From: Poseidonocella sp. HB161398
GTDB lineage: Bacteria; Pseudomonadota; Alphaproteobacteria; Rhodobacterales; Rhodobacteraceae
Direction of reading: 5' to 3'
DNA length: 64,000 bases
Assembly (NCBI RefSeq): GCF_005870025.1
Contig: NZ_VATA01000021.1
Span: 53,161 to 117,160, forward strand
Position numbers and translations under genes: made by a program. Position 1 is the first letter of the stretch; each line of letters starts with the position of its first letter. Positions 43,603 through 52,414 of this stretch are shown one piece after another. The notes beneath the pieces were generated by a model. The model was not told where the DNA came from and searched no databases. It saw only the letters and a program-made list of their open reading frames with translations.

Positions 43603-46600
43603 TCATTCCAGTTCGACCAGCAGATCCTTGGCGTCGATCTGGGCGCCGGGGGTGACATGCACCGCCTTCACCTTGCCGGAGGCCTCGGCATAGAGCCCGG
43701 TCTCCATCTTCATCGCTTCGATCACCACGATCAGGTCGCCCTCCTTCACCTCCTGGCCCGGCGTGACCGAGATCTGCGAGGCGATGCCCGGCATCGGCGC
43801 GCCGATATGCCTGGGGTTGCCGGTCTCGGCCTTGGGGCGCGCCGCCGAGGACGCCTTGGCCTTGCGGTCGGGCACGCGGATCGTCCGCGGCTGGCCGTTC
43901 AGCTCGAAGAACACCCGCACATCGCCGTCATCCTGGGTCTCGCCCACGGTCTGCAGCCGGATCTCCAGCGTCTTGCCGGGGTCGATCTCGACCGAGACCT
44001 CCTCGGCCGGCTCCATGCCGTAGAAGAAGGTCCGCGTCGGCAGGGTGCGCACCGGCCCGTAGGTCTCGTGCCGGGTCATGTAGTCGGCGAAGACCTTGGG
44101 ATACATCAGCGAGCCGTTCAGATCCTCGTCGTCGATCTCCATGCCGAACTGCTTGGCGAGCTTGGCGCGCTCGGCCTCGAGGTCGACCGGGGCGAGATGC
44201 TTGCCCGGGCGCTCGGTATTCGGGGCCTCGCCCTTCAGCACCTTCTTGACGATGCCCGCCGGGAAGCCGCCCGGGGGCTGGCCGAGATTGCCCTTCATCA
44301 TGTCGATGACCGAGTCGGGGAAGGCGACATCCTTTGCCGGATCCTCGACCTCGGCGCGGCTCAGCCCCTGGCTGACCATCATCAGCGCCATGTCGCCCAC
44401 CACCTTTGAGGACGGCGTCACCTTGACGATGTCGCCGAACATCTGGTTCACCTCGGCATACATGTGGGCGACCTCGTGCCAGCGCTCTTCGAGCCCCAGC
44501 GAGCGCGCCTGCGCCTTGAGGTTGGTGAACTGCCCGCCCGGCATCTCGTGCAGGTAGACTTCCGAGGCCGGTGCCGCGAGGCCCGACTCGAAGGCGGCAT
44601 ACTGCGCGCGCACGACTTCCCAGTAATCCGAGATCTCGCGGATTTTCGCGATGTCGAGCCCGGTGTCGCGCTCGGTATGGCGCAGGCTCTCGACGATCGA
44701 GCCGAGGCAGGGCTGCGAGGTGCCGCCCGAGAAAGCATCCATCGCCGCGTCCACCGCATCCACCCCGGCCTGGGCCGCGGCCAGGATCGTGGCGCCCGCG
44801 ATGCCCGAGGTGTCGTGGGTGTGGAAATGGATCGGCAGCCCGACCTCTTCCTTCAGCGCCTTGATCAGCATGCCCGCCTGCGTCGGCTTCAGCAGCCCCG
44901 CCATGTCCTTCAGGCCCAGCACATGCGCGCCCGCGGCCTTCAGCTCCTTGCCCATGGCGACATAGTAGGCGAGGTCGTATTTCGACCGCGCCGGGTCCAG
45001 CAGGTCGCCGGTATAGCAGATCGTGCCCTCGCAGACCTTGTTGGCCTCGACCACCGCATCCATCGCGACGCGCATGTTCTCGACCCAGTTCAGGCTGTCG
45101 AAGACGCGGAACACGTCGACGCCGGACTTGGCCGCCTGGGCGACGAAGCTCTCGACCACATTGTCGGGATAGTTGGTGTAGCCGACGCCGTTCGAGGCGC
45201 GCAGCAGCATCTGCGTCATGACATTCGGCATCTTCCGGCGCAGGTCGCGCAGCCGCTGCCAGGGGCATTCCTGCAGGAAGCGGTAGGCCACGTCGAAGGT
45301 CGCGCCGCCCCAGCATTCTACCGAGAAGAGATCGGACAGGTTCGCCGCATAGGCCGGGGCCACGCGGATCATGTCGATCGAGCGCATCCGCGTCGCCAGC
45401 AGCGACTGGTGCCCGTCGCGCATCGTCGTATCGGTCAGCAGCAGCCTGGTCTGCGCCGCCATCCAGTCGGCCACGGCCTGCGGGCCCTCGGCCTCGAGCA
45501 GCGTCCGCGTGCCCGCCGGCGCCGTGCCGGGCTCGACCACCGGGGGGCGCGGCTCCTTCGCTGCGGCGGGCTTCACCCGTCCGGCGGTCTCGGGATGCCC
45601 GTTCACCGTGATGTCGGCGATATAGGTCAGCACCTTGGTCGCCCGGTCGGCCCGCTGCTTGAAGTCGAAAAGCTCGGGCGTGGTGTCGATGAACTTGGTC
45701 GAGTACTCGTTGTTGAGGAAGACCGGGTGCTTCAGCAGGTTGATGACGAAGTCGATATTGGTCGACACCCCGCGGATCCGGAATTCGCGCAGCGCGCGGT
45801 CCATCCGCTTGATCGCCGCCTCGGGCGTCTGCGCCTTGGCCGTCACCTTGACGAGCAGCGAGTCGTAGTAGCGGGTGATGACCCCGCCCGCATAGGCGGT
45901 GCCGCCGTCGAGGCGGATGCCCATGCCGGTCGCGCTGCGGTAGGCGGTGAGGCGGCCGTAATCGGGGATGAAGTTGTTCTGCGGATCCTCGGTGGTGATC
46001 CGGGTCTGCAGCGCATGGCCGGTCAGGCGGATGTCGTACTGGCTGGCCTTGCCGGTCGCCTCGGTCAGCGACTTGCCCTCGGCGATCTTGATCTGCGCCT
46101 GGACGATGTCGATGCCGGTGACTTCCTCGGTGACGGTATGCTCCACCTGGACCCGCGGGTTCACCTCGATGAAGTAGAACTTGCCGGTCTCCATATCCAT
46201 CAGGAATTCGACGGTGCCGGCGCATTCGTAGTTCACATGCGCGCAGATCTTGCGGCCGAGCTCGCAGATCTCCTCGCGCTGCGCTTCCGAGAGGTAGGGG
46301 GCGGGGGCGCGCTCGACGACCTTCTGGTTGCGGCGCTGGACCGAGCAGTCGCGCTCGTAGAGATGGTAGATATTGCCCTGCTTGTCGCCGAGGATCTGCA
46401 CCTCGACATGGCGGGCGCGGATGATCATCTTCTCGAGATAGCCCTCGCCATTGCCGAAGGCGGCCTCCGCCTCGCGGCGGCCCTCGAGGATCTTGTCCTT
46501 CAGCTCGGAGGGCCCGTTGATCGGCCGCATGCCGCGGCCGCCGCCGCCCCAGCTGGCCTTGAGCATCAGCGGATAGCCGATCTCCCCGGCCTCCTTGGCG

Positions 46601-47040
46601 ATGGCGTCGAAATCATCGCCCAGCACCTCGGTCGCGGGAATGACCGGCACGCCGGCCGCGACCGCCACCTTGCGCGCGCTGGCCTTGTCGCCGAGGGCGC
46701 GCATGGTCTCGGCCTTCGGGCCGATGAAGGTGATCCCCGCCTCGGCGCAGGCCTCGACGAAATCGGGGTTCTCGGAGAGCAGGCCGTAGCCCGGATGGAT
46801 CGCGTCGGCACCCGCGGCCTTTGCCACGCGGATGATCTCGGGGATCGAGAGATAGGCGGCCACCGGCCCCAGCCCCTCGCCGATGCGATACGCTTCGTCG
46901 GCCTTGAAGCGGTGCAGCGAGAGCTTGTCTTCCTCGGCATAGACCGCGACGGTCTTCTTGCCCAGCTCGTTGGCCGCCCGCATGACCCGGATCGCAATCT
47001 CGCCGCGGTTGGCGACGAGAATCTTCGAGAACTCCGTCAT
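43603..47040 (-). CDS. pyc: pyruvate carboxylase
   Basis: A 1145-residue single-chain enzyme that makes oxaloacetate from pyruvate, bicarbonate and ATP. Domains in order are biotin carboxylase (residues 1-450: ILVANRGEIAIRVMRAA, KASWGGGGRGMR, the FIEVNPRVQVEHTVTEE region), carboxyltransferase (about 530-830: LLLTDTTMRDGHQSLLATRM, HFHTHDTSG) and the biotin carrier (VVIEAMKMET, with the biotinylated Lys). The length is full. The ATG at 47040 is preferred to GTG two codons upstream because AAGGA lies 9 nt before it. It is the main anaplerotic enzyme and appears monocistronic. Confidence 0.95.
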   Translation of the reverse strand: MTEFSKILVANRGEIAIRVMRAANELGKKTVAVYAEEDKLSLHRFKADEAYRIGEGLGPVAAYLSIPEIIRVAKAAGADAIHPGYGLLSENPDFVEACAEAGITFIGPKAETMRALGDKASARKVAVAAGVPVIPATEVLGDDFDAIAKEAGEIGYPLMLKASWGGGGRGMRPINGPSELKDKILEGRREAEAAFGNGEGYLEKMIIRARHVEVQILGDKQGNIYHLYERDCSVQRRNQKVVERAPAPYLSEAQREEICELGRKICAHVNYECAGTVEFLMDMETGKFYFIEVNPRVQVEHTVTEEVTGIDIVQAQIKIAEGKSLTEATGKASQYDIRLTGHALQTRITTEDPQNNFIPDYGRLTAYRSATGMGIRLDGGTAYAGGVITRYYDSLLVKVTAKAQTPEAAIKRMDRALREFRIRGVSTNIDFVINLLKHPVFLNNEYSTKFIDTTPELFDFKQRADRATKVLTYIADITVNGHPETAGRVKPAAAKEPRPPVVEPGTAPAGTRTLLEAEGPQAVADWMAAQTRLLLTDTTMRDGHQSLLATRMRSIDMIRVAPAYAANLSDLFSVECWGGATFDVAYRFLQECPWQRLRDLRRKMPNVMTQMLLRASNGVGYTNYPDNVVESFVAQAAKSGVDVFRVFDSLNWVENMRVAMDAVVEANKVCEGTICYTGDLLDPARSKYDLAYYVAMGKELKAAGAHVLGLKDMAGLLKPTQAGMLIKALKEEVGLPIHFHTHDTSGIAGATILAAAQAGVDAVDAAMDAFSGGTSQPCLGSIVESLRHTERDTGLDIAKIREISDYWEVVRAQYAAFESGLAAPASEVYLHEMPGGQFTNLKAQARSLGLEERWHEVAHMYAEVNQMFGDIVKVTPSSKVVGDMALMMVSQGLSRAEVEDPAKDVAFPDSVIDMMKGNLGQPPGGFPAGIVKKVLKGEAPNTERPGKHLAPVDLEAERAKLAKQFGMEIDDEDLNGSLMYPKVFADYMTRHETYGPVRTLPTRTFFYGMEPAEEVSVEIDPGKTLEIRLQTVGETQDDGDVRVFFELNGQPRTIRVPDRKAKASSAARPKAETGNPRHIGAPMPGIASQISVTPGQEVKEGDLIVVIEAMKMETGLYAEASGKVKAVHVTPGAQIDAKDLLVELE

Positions 47041-47258
47041 GGTCACATATCCTTACCAATATCGACGTCTGGGCGACACTTAGCGCCTGTGACGACGGCT
47101 GGCAAACATTTGTGCGCGGGAGGCGTCAAAGTGTTACAGATGTTGCGCCCGTATTTTCGCCAGCTCCTTGGCAAGCGCCAGTTTTTTCGTCTTGGAGAAG
47201 ACTTTCATTGGTGGAACGCAACGGCGTGGCCGCCCGGGATCCGGACGGCCGCGGGAGG

Positions 47259-48398
47259 TCAGTCGGCCGACGCGTGGCTGCATGCCGGCGTGGCGATCTT
47301 CTCGCGGTCGGCGGCTTCGTCCAGGCACATCACGTTGATGCTGACATGCGGCCAGCGTATCTGCCGGTCCGGGCTGCCGGGCAGGGGAAAGAAGTCCAGA
47401 AGGACATTCTGTATATAGGCCAGCACCCATTTCCGGCCATTCAGCGGTTTTTCCAGCTCCATGATCCAGAAGATGGCCTCCATCTCCGTTGCATTGGCCT
47501 CCTTGACGATGAAGGGCGTGTTGACGATGCCGCCCGTTCCGAAATCGGTGCGGAAATGCAGCGTTGTCGTATGCTTGACCGGGCCCAGGCTGGCGATGCT
47601 CTTCTCCAGCAGTTCCCATGGCTTCGAGACGTCGAAGGTGGGGACCTGGAGAATGCCCTTGAATGCATCGGGGCCGCTCAGACCGGCATAGGGCGCGAGA
47701 TAGCCAGTCAGCGCCGGATCCGGCTGGCCCGGCGCGGCTTGCAGATGAACCGGCAGGCCACTGATCTTTGGGATGGCGGGACCGCCAGCCGCGCAGAAGG
47801 CCACGCCCATCGCCGTCACCGCATCGCCATGGGGAATGCTGGCCAGGCGCGCAACCTTTAGCTTCTCCTCCCTCATCACCGGGCCGCCATCGACGGGCGT
47901 GTAGTCGATGCTGGCATTCTGGTCGGAGATCCACAGGAGGAAGCCCGGTTCGTGATGGATGCCGCTGCCGGGCCTGCCGCGGATATTCTCGGTCGTGCAG
48001 GGGCTGTCGCCCGCGGCGATCTGGACGATGAGCTGCTGGTAGTCGAGCGCGAAGATCTTCTGGTCGGTCTGCGCGGTCGCCGGACGGCTGCCGTCCTTCT
48101 CTACGCCGCGGTTCGCCACCGGACCGTCAACGATCACGAAGTCCAGGGTTTCGTTGTACTGGTTGGCGAGCACGCGGTAGTCCGGCTGCTGCACACCATC
48201 GACGATGCCTCCCTTGAAGGGCAGGGCGATCATGTTCCAGCCACGTCCTTCGAAGCCGGTGACGATATCGCGCTTTTCGTTGATCCACTTGCCCGGCAGC
48301 CGGGACAGCAGGCCCAGCTTGTCGGTGTCGCCAGGGGCTGCTGCTGCAAAGCTGCGCATGCCGCTCTCGAGTGTGGCTGGGGTCAGGTCTAGTTTCAT
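47259..48398 (-). CDS. heme-binding-like / nitrobindin-type beta-barrel protein
   Basis: A 379-residue protein without signal peptide. LGLLSRLPGKWINEKRDIVT, GRGWNMIALPFKGG, YRVLANQYNETLDFVIVDGP and SGIHHEPGFLLWI are the conserved landmarks of a family usually annotated as heme-binding protein, with LPGKW resembling the start of nitrobindin/lipocalin barrels. HHEP could supply a ligand histidine. The A/T-rich promoter region 48399-48490 lies upstream. Function is not established; ligand binding is inference. Confidence 0.55.
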   Translation of the reverse strand: MKLDLTPATLESGMRSFAAAAPGDTDKLGLLSRLPGKWINEKRDIVTGFEGRGWNMIALPFKGGIVDGVQQPDYRVLANQYNETLDFVIVDGPVANRGVEKDGSRPATAQTDQKIFALDYQQLIVQIAAGDSPCTTENIRGRPGSGIHHEPGFLLWISDQNASIDYTPVDGGPVMREEKLKVARLASIPHGDAVTAMGVAFCAAGGPAIPKISGLPVHLQAAPGQPDPALTGYLAPYAGLSGPDAFKGILQVPTFDVSKPWELLEKSIASLGPVKHTTTLHFRTDFGTGGIVNTPFIVKEANATEMEAIFWIMELEKPLNGRKWVLAYIQNVLLDFFPLPGSPDRQIRWPHVSINVMCLDEAADREKIATPACSHASAD

Positions 48399-48675
48399 AA
48401 ATCAATACCTCTTGCGTGAAATGCGAGGCCCCGGTCCGGCCGGACGGCGGATCGGAGGGAATGAAATCAATAAATAAAATACGCATCCGACTCCGGAGCA
48501 GGCGGAGCATAGCACGGATTACCCCATTCCCTTACGGAAAGATGGCGGCCTCGGGGACCTTGGACCAAGGCGCGGATGCACGGAAATCCGCCGCCGGGCA
48601 GGGGCCGCGGGAAAATTCCGGAACGTACCGGGAACACGCCTTCTCACCCGCGGCTGCCCGCGCTATAACGCGGAC

Positions 48676-51036
48676 ATGAACGAATTCGACGACAGCGAAG
48701 CCTTCGAAGCGGCCGCCGTGCCCCTGTCCCGCCGCGCGATGGCGCCGCGGCCCACGCCCTATCTGGACGGGCTGAACCCCGCGCAGCGCCAGGCGGTCGA
48801 GACGCTCGACGGGCCGGTGCTGATGCTGGCGGGGGCGGGGACCGGCAAGACCCGGGCGCTGACCGCGCGGATCGCGCATCTGCTGACCACCGGCAGCGCG
48901 CGGCCGAACGAGATCCTCGCCGTGACCTTCACCAACAAGGCCGCCCGCGAGATGAAGGAGCGCGTCGGCAGCCTGCTCGGCCATGCGGTCGAGGGCATGC
49001 CCTGGCTCGGCACCTTCCACGCGATCTGCGTCAAGCTCCTGCGCCGCCATGCCGAGCTGGTCGGGCTGAAATCGAACTTCACCATCCTCGATACCGACGA
49101 CCAGATCCGGCTGATGAAGCAGGTGATCCTCGCCGCCAATATCGACGAGAAGCGCTGGCCCGCCCGCGCGCTCTCGGGGGTGATCGACAACTGGAAGAAC
49201 CGCGCCTGGCGCCCCGATGCGGTCCCGGCCTCGGAGGCGAATGCCTTCAACGACCGCGGGATCGAGCTCTATGCCGCCTACCAGCAGCGGCTGAAGGATC
49301 TGAACGCCTGCGATTTCGGCGACCTGCTGCTGCATGTCGTGACGATCTTCCAGCAGCATTCCGACGTGCTGCAGCAGTACCAGCGCTGGTTCCGCTACAT
49401 CCTGGTCGACGAGTACCAGGACACCAACGTCGCGCAGTACATGTGGCTGCGGCTGCTGGCGGCGGGGCACCGCAACATCTGCTGCGTCGGCGATGACGAC
49501 CAGTCGATCTACGGCTGGCGCGGCGCCGAGGTCGGCAACATCCTGCGCTTCGAGAAGGACTTCCCCGGCGCCGCCGTGGTGCGGCTGGAGCAGAACTACC
49601 GCTCCACCGCGCATATCCTCGCCGCTGCCTCGGGCGTCATCAAGGGCAACGAGGGACGGCTGGGCAAGACGCTCTGGACCGATGCGCAGGGCGGCGAGAA
49701 GGTCCGGCTGATCGGCCATTGGGACGGCGAGGAAGAGGCCCGCTGGATCGGCGAGGAGATCGAGTCGATGCAGAAGGGCACCCGCGGCATGCGGCCCTTC
49801 GAGCTGGACGAGATGGCCATCCTGGTGCGCGCCTCCCACCAGATGCGCGCCTTCGAGGACCGGTTCCTGACGATCGGGCTGCCCTATCGCGTGATCGGCG
49901 GCCCGCGCTTCTACGAGCGGCTCGAGATCCGGGACGCCATGGCCTATTTCCGGCTGGTGACCTCGCCCGAGGACGACCTGGCCTTCGAGCGGATCGTCAA
50001 TACGCCCAAGCGCGGGCTCGGCGACAAGGCGCAGCAGAAGATCCAGCTCTGCGCCCGCGCCAATGGCGTGCCGCTGAAGGAGGGCGCGCGGCTGCTGGTC
50101 GAATCGAAGGAGATCGGCGGCAAGGGCGGGGCGGCGCTGCGCGCGCTGGTCGAGGGGCTCGACCGCTGGGCGATCGCGCTGCGCGAGCCCGGGGCGAACC
50201 ATGTCGAGATCGCCCAGGTGATCCTCGACGAGTCGGGCTACACGGAGATGTGGCAGAACGACAAGACGCCCGAGGCGCCCGGCCGGCTGGAGAACCTGAA
50301 GGAACTCGTCAAGGCGCTCGAGAGCTTCGAGAACCTGCAGGGCTTCCTCGAGCATGTCGCGCTGGTGATGGACAACGACTCGGGCAATTCCGGCCCGCAG
50401 GTCTCGATCATGACGCTGCATGCCGCGAAGGGCCTGGAATTCCCCGCGGTCTTCCTGCCCGGCTGGGAGGACGGGCTGTTCCCGTCGCAGCGCTCGATGG
50501 ACGAGAGCGGCATCACCGGGCTCGAGGAGGAACGGCGGCTGGCCTATGTCGGGATCACCCGCGCCGAGGAGGTCTGCACGATCTCCTTCGCCGGGAATCG
50601 CCGGGTCTACGGCCAGTGGCAGTCGCAGCTGCCCTCGCGCTTCGTCGACGAGCTGCCCGAGGCGCATGTCGAGGTGCTGACCCCGTCGGGGCTCTATGGC
50701 GGCGGTCAGGCGCCCGCGGCGCACTCGACCCTGGACGAGCGGGCCTCGCGCGCGGATGTCTACAACTCCCCCGGCTGGAAGCGGCTGCAGGAGGCGCAGA
50801 GCCGCCCGCGGCCGATGCACCAGCCCAAGGAATCGCTGACCACGGTGATCGACCTGGCGGCGGTGTCGAGCTTCACCATGGGCGAGCGCGTCTTCCACCA
50901 GAAATTCGGCTACGGCACGATCGCCGGGATCGAGGGCGACAAGCTGGAGGTCGCTTTCGAGCGGGCGGGCACCAAGCATGTCGTCGCCCGCTTCGTCCGT
51001 CCGGCCGACCAGGCGGATAGCGACCCGCCCTTCTGA
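48676..51036 (+). CDS. uvrD: ATP-dependent DNA helicase UvrD/PcrA
   Basis: A 786-residue SF1A helicase for nucleotide-excision and mismatch repair. Motifs in order are LNPAQRQAVE (Q motif), AGAGTGKT (Walker A, about residue 53), TFTNKAAREMKERV, LVDEYQDTN (Walker B), VGDDDQSIYGWRGA, QNYRST, TLHAAKGLEFPAVF and RRLAYVGITRA. The C-terminal tail (FTMGERVFHQKFGYGTI) is the Tudor-like domain that contacts RNA polymerase. The length is normal. A hairpin follows the stop. No repair genes are adjacent. Confidence 0.94.
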   Translation: MNEFDDSEAFEAAAVPLSRRAMAPRPTPYLDGLNPAQRQAVETLDGPVLMLAGAGTGKTRALTARIAHLLTTGSARPNEILAVTFTNKAAREMKERVGSLLGHAVEGMPWLGTFHAICVKLLRRHAELVGLKSNFTILDTDDQIRLMKQVILAANIDEKRWPARALSGVIDNWKNRAWRPDAVPASEANAFNDRGIELYAAYQQRLKDLNACDFGDLLLHVVTIFQQHSDVLQQYQRWFRYILVDEYQDTNVAQYMWLRLLAAGHRNICCVGDDDQSIYGWRGAEVGNILRFEKDFPGAAVVRLEQNYRSTAHILAAASGVIKGNEGRLGKTLWTDAQGGEKVRLIGHWDGEEEARWIGEEIESMQKGTRGMRPFELDEMAILVRASHQMRAFEDRFLTIGLPYRVIGGPRFYERLEIRDAMAYFRLVTSPEDDLAFERIVNTPKRGLGDKAQQKIQLCARANGVPLKEGARLLVESKEIGGKGGAALRALVEGLDRWAIALREPGANHVEIAQVILDESGYTEMWQNDKTPEAPGRLENLKELVKALESFENLQGFLEHVALVMDNDSGNSGPQVSIMTLHAAKGLEFPAVFLPGWEDGLFPSQRSMDESGITGLEEERRLAYVGITRAEEVCTISFAGNRRVYGQWQSQLPSRFVDELPEAHVEVLTPSGLYGGGQAPAAHSTLDERASRADVYNSPGWKRLQEAQSRPRPMHQPKESLTTVIDLAAVSSFTMGERVFHQKFGYGTIAGIEGDKLEVAFERAGTKHVVARFVRPADQADSDPPF

Positions 51037-51038
51037 TT

Positions 51039-51052
51039 CTCCGCCTGCGGAG
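51039..51052 (+). terminator. hairpin downstream of uvrD
   Basis: CTCCGC at 51039-51044 pairs with GCGGAG at 51047-51052, directly followed by CATTTCC. It lies 2 nt past the uvrD stop. The short stem and weak T-run make it a modest terminator. Confidence 0.4.
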
Positions 51053-51148
51053 GCATTTCCTCCTAGAATGCAGGTGCGGCATTTTGTAAGCATGGCGTGC
51101 AAGCGGGCCTCCGGGCCCGTCAAGGCAAGCGGCATTTCGGATGCGTGG

Positions 51149-51526
51149 ATGAATATTCTCATAGTCGAAGACGATCCGAATCTGCGGGACCTCTGGGGCG
51201 CGGCCTTCCGCGGGGAGCGCCATGAGGTGCGCGCGGAAGGCACGGCGCAGGCGGCGCGCAAGGCGCTGATGACCGGCGGGTTCGACCTCATCCTGCTCGA
51301 TGCCTATCTCGGCGCGGCCTCGGGGCGCGCGGTCGCCTCGCTGGCGACCTTCGGCAATCCGGGCTGCAAGATGGTCGTGGTGGCGGGAAGTGCCGGGCTT
51401 TCCCATTCCAGCCTGATGGGCCTGTCGCCCGCCGTCGTCTCGGTCCTCCGCAAGCCCGTCGATATCGAGCATCTGCTGGCGGTCTGCGGCCATATCGACC
51501 CGTCTTCGGGGGCGTCTCCGGCCTGA
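51149..51526 (+). CDS. single-domain response regulator
   Basis: A 125-residue receiver domain. MNILIVEDDPNLRDLW supplies the acidic pocket (Glu-Asp-Asp), FDLILLDAYLG contains the phosphorylated Asp (about residue 50), and VSVLRKPVDIEHLL the conserved Lys. The position of the usual Thr/Ser is VVVAGSAG. No output domain is present, so it acts through a partner or as a phosphate sink. In-frame ATGs at 51068 and 51092 would add about 20 residues; the start at 51149 gives the typical first strand. No histidine kinase is in the window. Confidence 0.8.
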   Translation: MNILIVEDDPNLRDLWGAAFRGERHEVRAEGTAQAARKALMTGGFDLILLDAYLGAASGRAVASLATFGNPGCKMVVVAGSAGLSHSSLMGLSPAVVSVLRKPVDIEHLLAVCGHIDPSSGASPA

Positions 51527-51606
51527 TCCGTGAGGTTTCGTGAGCGAACGTGAGCTGCGGGGCGGGCCCCGCGGCCGCATTCCGGCACGTGCCTGGCATC
51601 CGGACA

Positions 51607-51748
51607 TAAAAAAAGCGGCGACACCAGGGAGGAGGAGGGTGCCGCCGCTAAAAACAGAAAGCCCAGGGAGGAGGAGGGGCTTCCTGATCCGAATTCTTCC
51701 GGAAGCCGGGGCCGCTGCCGCGAGGCGCTGGACCATGTCGCTTCCGAT
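51607..51748 (-). ncRNA. tandem CUCCUCCC-loop small RNAs (cuckoo/CcsR type)
   Basis: Two hairpins on the minus strand present the same 12-nt loop, CTCCTCCTCCCT. The first (51659-51682) has a 6-bp stem. The second (51614-51649) has stems CACC/GGTG and a 7-bp AGCGGCG/CGCCGCT arm and runs into seven T residues (51608-51614), a clear rho-independent terminator. Anti-Shine-Dalgarno hairpins of this form are the cuckoo RNA family, known as CcsR1-4 in Rhodobacter sphaeroides, where they are stress-induced and processed from a longer transcript. The transcript start near 51748 is predicted from a promoter at 51755-51782. No DUF1127 host gene is visible upstream. Confidence 0.75.
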
Positions 51749-51754
51749 GAGTTC

Positions 51755-51782
51755 AATGTAGCATTTTTCTGCGCTTGCACAA
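51755..51782 (-). promoter_or_regulatory. predicted promoter of the tandem small RNAs
   Basis: On the minus strand, TTGTGC (51777-51782) and TACATT (51755-51760) are separated by 16 bp and fit sigma70 -35 and -10 boxes. The family is often driven by heat-shock sigma factors; a TTGAAAC lies just upstream. Confidence 0.45.
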
Positions 51783-51859
51783 TAGGGAAAGTTTCAATGC
51801 TGCCATGCAGCATCGGCATGAACATGTAGTTTTCTTCTTATATTTGGTTATTATCGAGG

Positions 51860-52110
51860 TTTCCGGGGCGAGTTCCGGGACTTGCGGCGGGACTGTTTAC
51901 GCTGCAGGTGCAAAATCGCGGAACTGCCTACGACCAAGGTCGCAGCCCGGTTCGGGATCCCCGTGGCGGGGTCCGGACGGGAAAGTTCCGGGGAATTCAT
52001 GGAACCTCGCGGATTCCGGCTGATTCCGGGGTCGATTCCATGAATTCCCTTCGGAAGCCCGGCTCCAGGCCCGGAGTCTGCCCCGGAATCGTGACTGCGA
52101 AGCCGCAACA
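51860..52110. other. repeat-rich non-coding region upstream of mraZ
   Basis: No gene is supported here. TTCCGGGG/A occurs at about 51861, 51873, 51986 and 52024, with a related ATTCCGG near 52013 and the inverse CCCCGGAA near 52081. GGGAATTCATGGAA (51991-52004) is exactly complementary to TTCCATGAATTCCC (52036-52049), forming a 14-bp stem over a 31-nt loop. The segment lies between two small-RNA loci on opposite strands. Confidence 0.6.
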
Positions 52111-52188
52111 GGGCTGCGTTTTCCCCTTTATTCCTTTACTGGTTCCATAGGGCAGGGCATTTTTCTTATCGAGTTGTGTAAATTCCGC

Positions 52189-52217
52189 TTGAGTTCCATG
52201 AAATCCCATACTATCCC
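52189..52217 (+). promoter_or_regulatory. predicted promoter of the mraZ leader / dcw cluster
   Basis: TTGAGT (52189-52194), a 17-bp spacer and TATCCC (52212-52217) fit a sigma70 promoter. TTGAGTTC (52189-52196) and GAACTCAA (52220-52227) form a perfect inverted repeat around it, a possible operator. Confidence 0.45.
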
Positions 52218-52223
52218 TTGAAC

Positions 52224-52389
52224 TCAACGGAGACATAAAAAAACAAGCAGGCTCATACAGGCAAGCATCTCTCCGGTAAGAAATCTTCGCGCGGGCGTGT
52301 CCCCCAGATTTGACCGCGCAGAAGATCGACCAAGAGGCACAGGTGGCGGATCAGGCTGTGGCAGCGGCCCGGTCCGCCACTTTCATTTA
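52224..52389 (+). ncRNA. UpsM-like small RNA in the mraZ 5' leader
   Basis: In Rhodobacter sphaeroides the abundant small RNA UpsM comes from the leader of mraZ by partial termination and RNase E processing. Here GTGGCGGA (52343-52350) pairs with TCCGCCAC (52373-52380) and is followed by TTTCATTT, an intrinsic terminator 25 nt before the mraZ start, and a promoter is predicted at 52189-52217. This gives a leader RNA of about 165 nt. The identity rests on position and terminator, not on sequence comparison. Confidence 0.5.
52343..52388 (+). terminator. intrinsic terminator/attenuator before mraZ
   Basis: A perfect 8-bp stem (52343-52350 with 52373-52380) followed by TTTCATTT. It would let only part of transcription continue into the division cluster. 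GTGG motifs at 52343, 52358 and 52391 could also be MraZ sites, which is uncertain. Confidence 0.6.
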
Positions 52390-52414
52390 GGTGGACGGCC
52401 AGGGGATAGCGATC

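Noticed and set aside
44464..47418. Plus-strand open frame of 984 codons opposite pyc
   Set aside because: It is antisense to the clearly identified pyruvate carboxylase and shows only low-complexity Arg/Leu/Asp-rich sequence.
48532..51291. Minus-strand open frame of 919 codons opposite uvrD
   Set aside because: Shadow of uvrD; no recognisable motif and no start signal.
52145..52260. Replication origin with DnaA boxes upstream of mraZ
   Set aside because: The region is A/T-richer, but I see no cluster of TTATCCACA-like boxes and no dnaA, parA or similar gene nearby.
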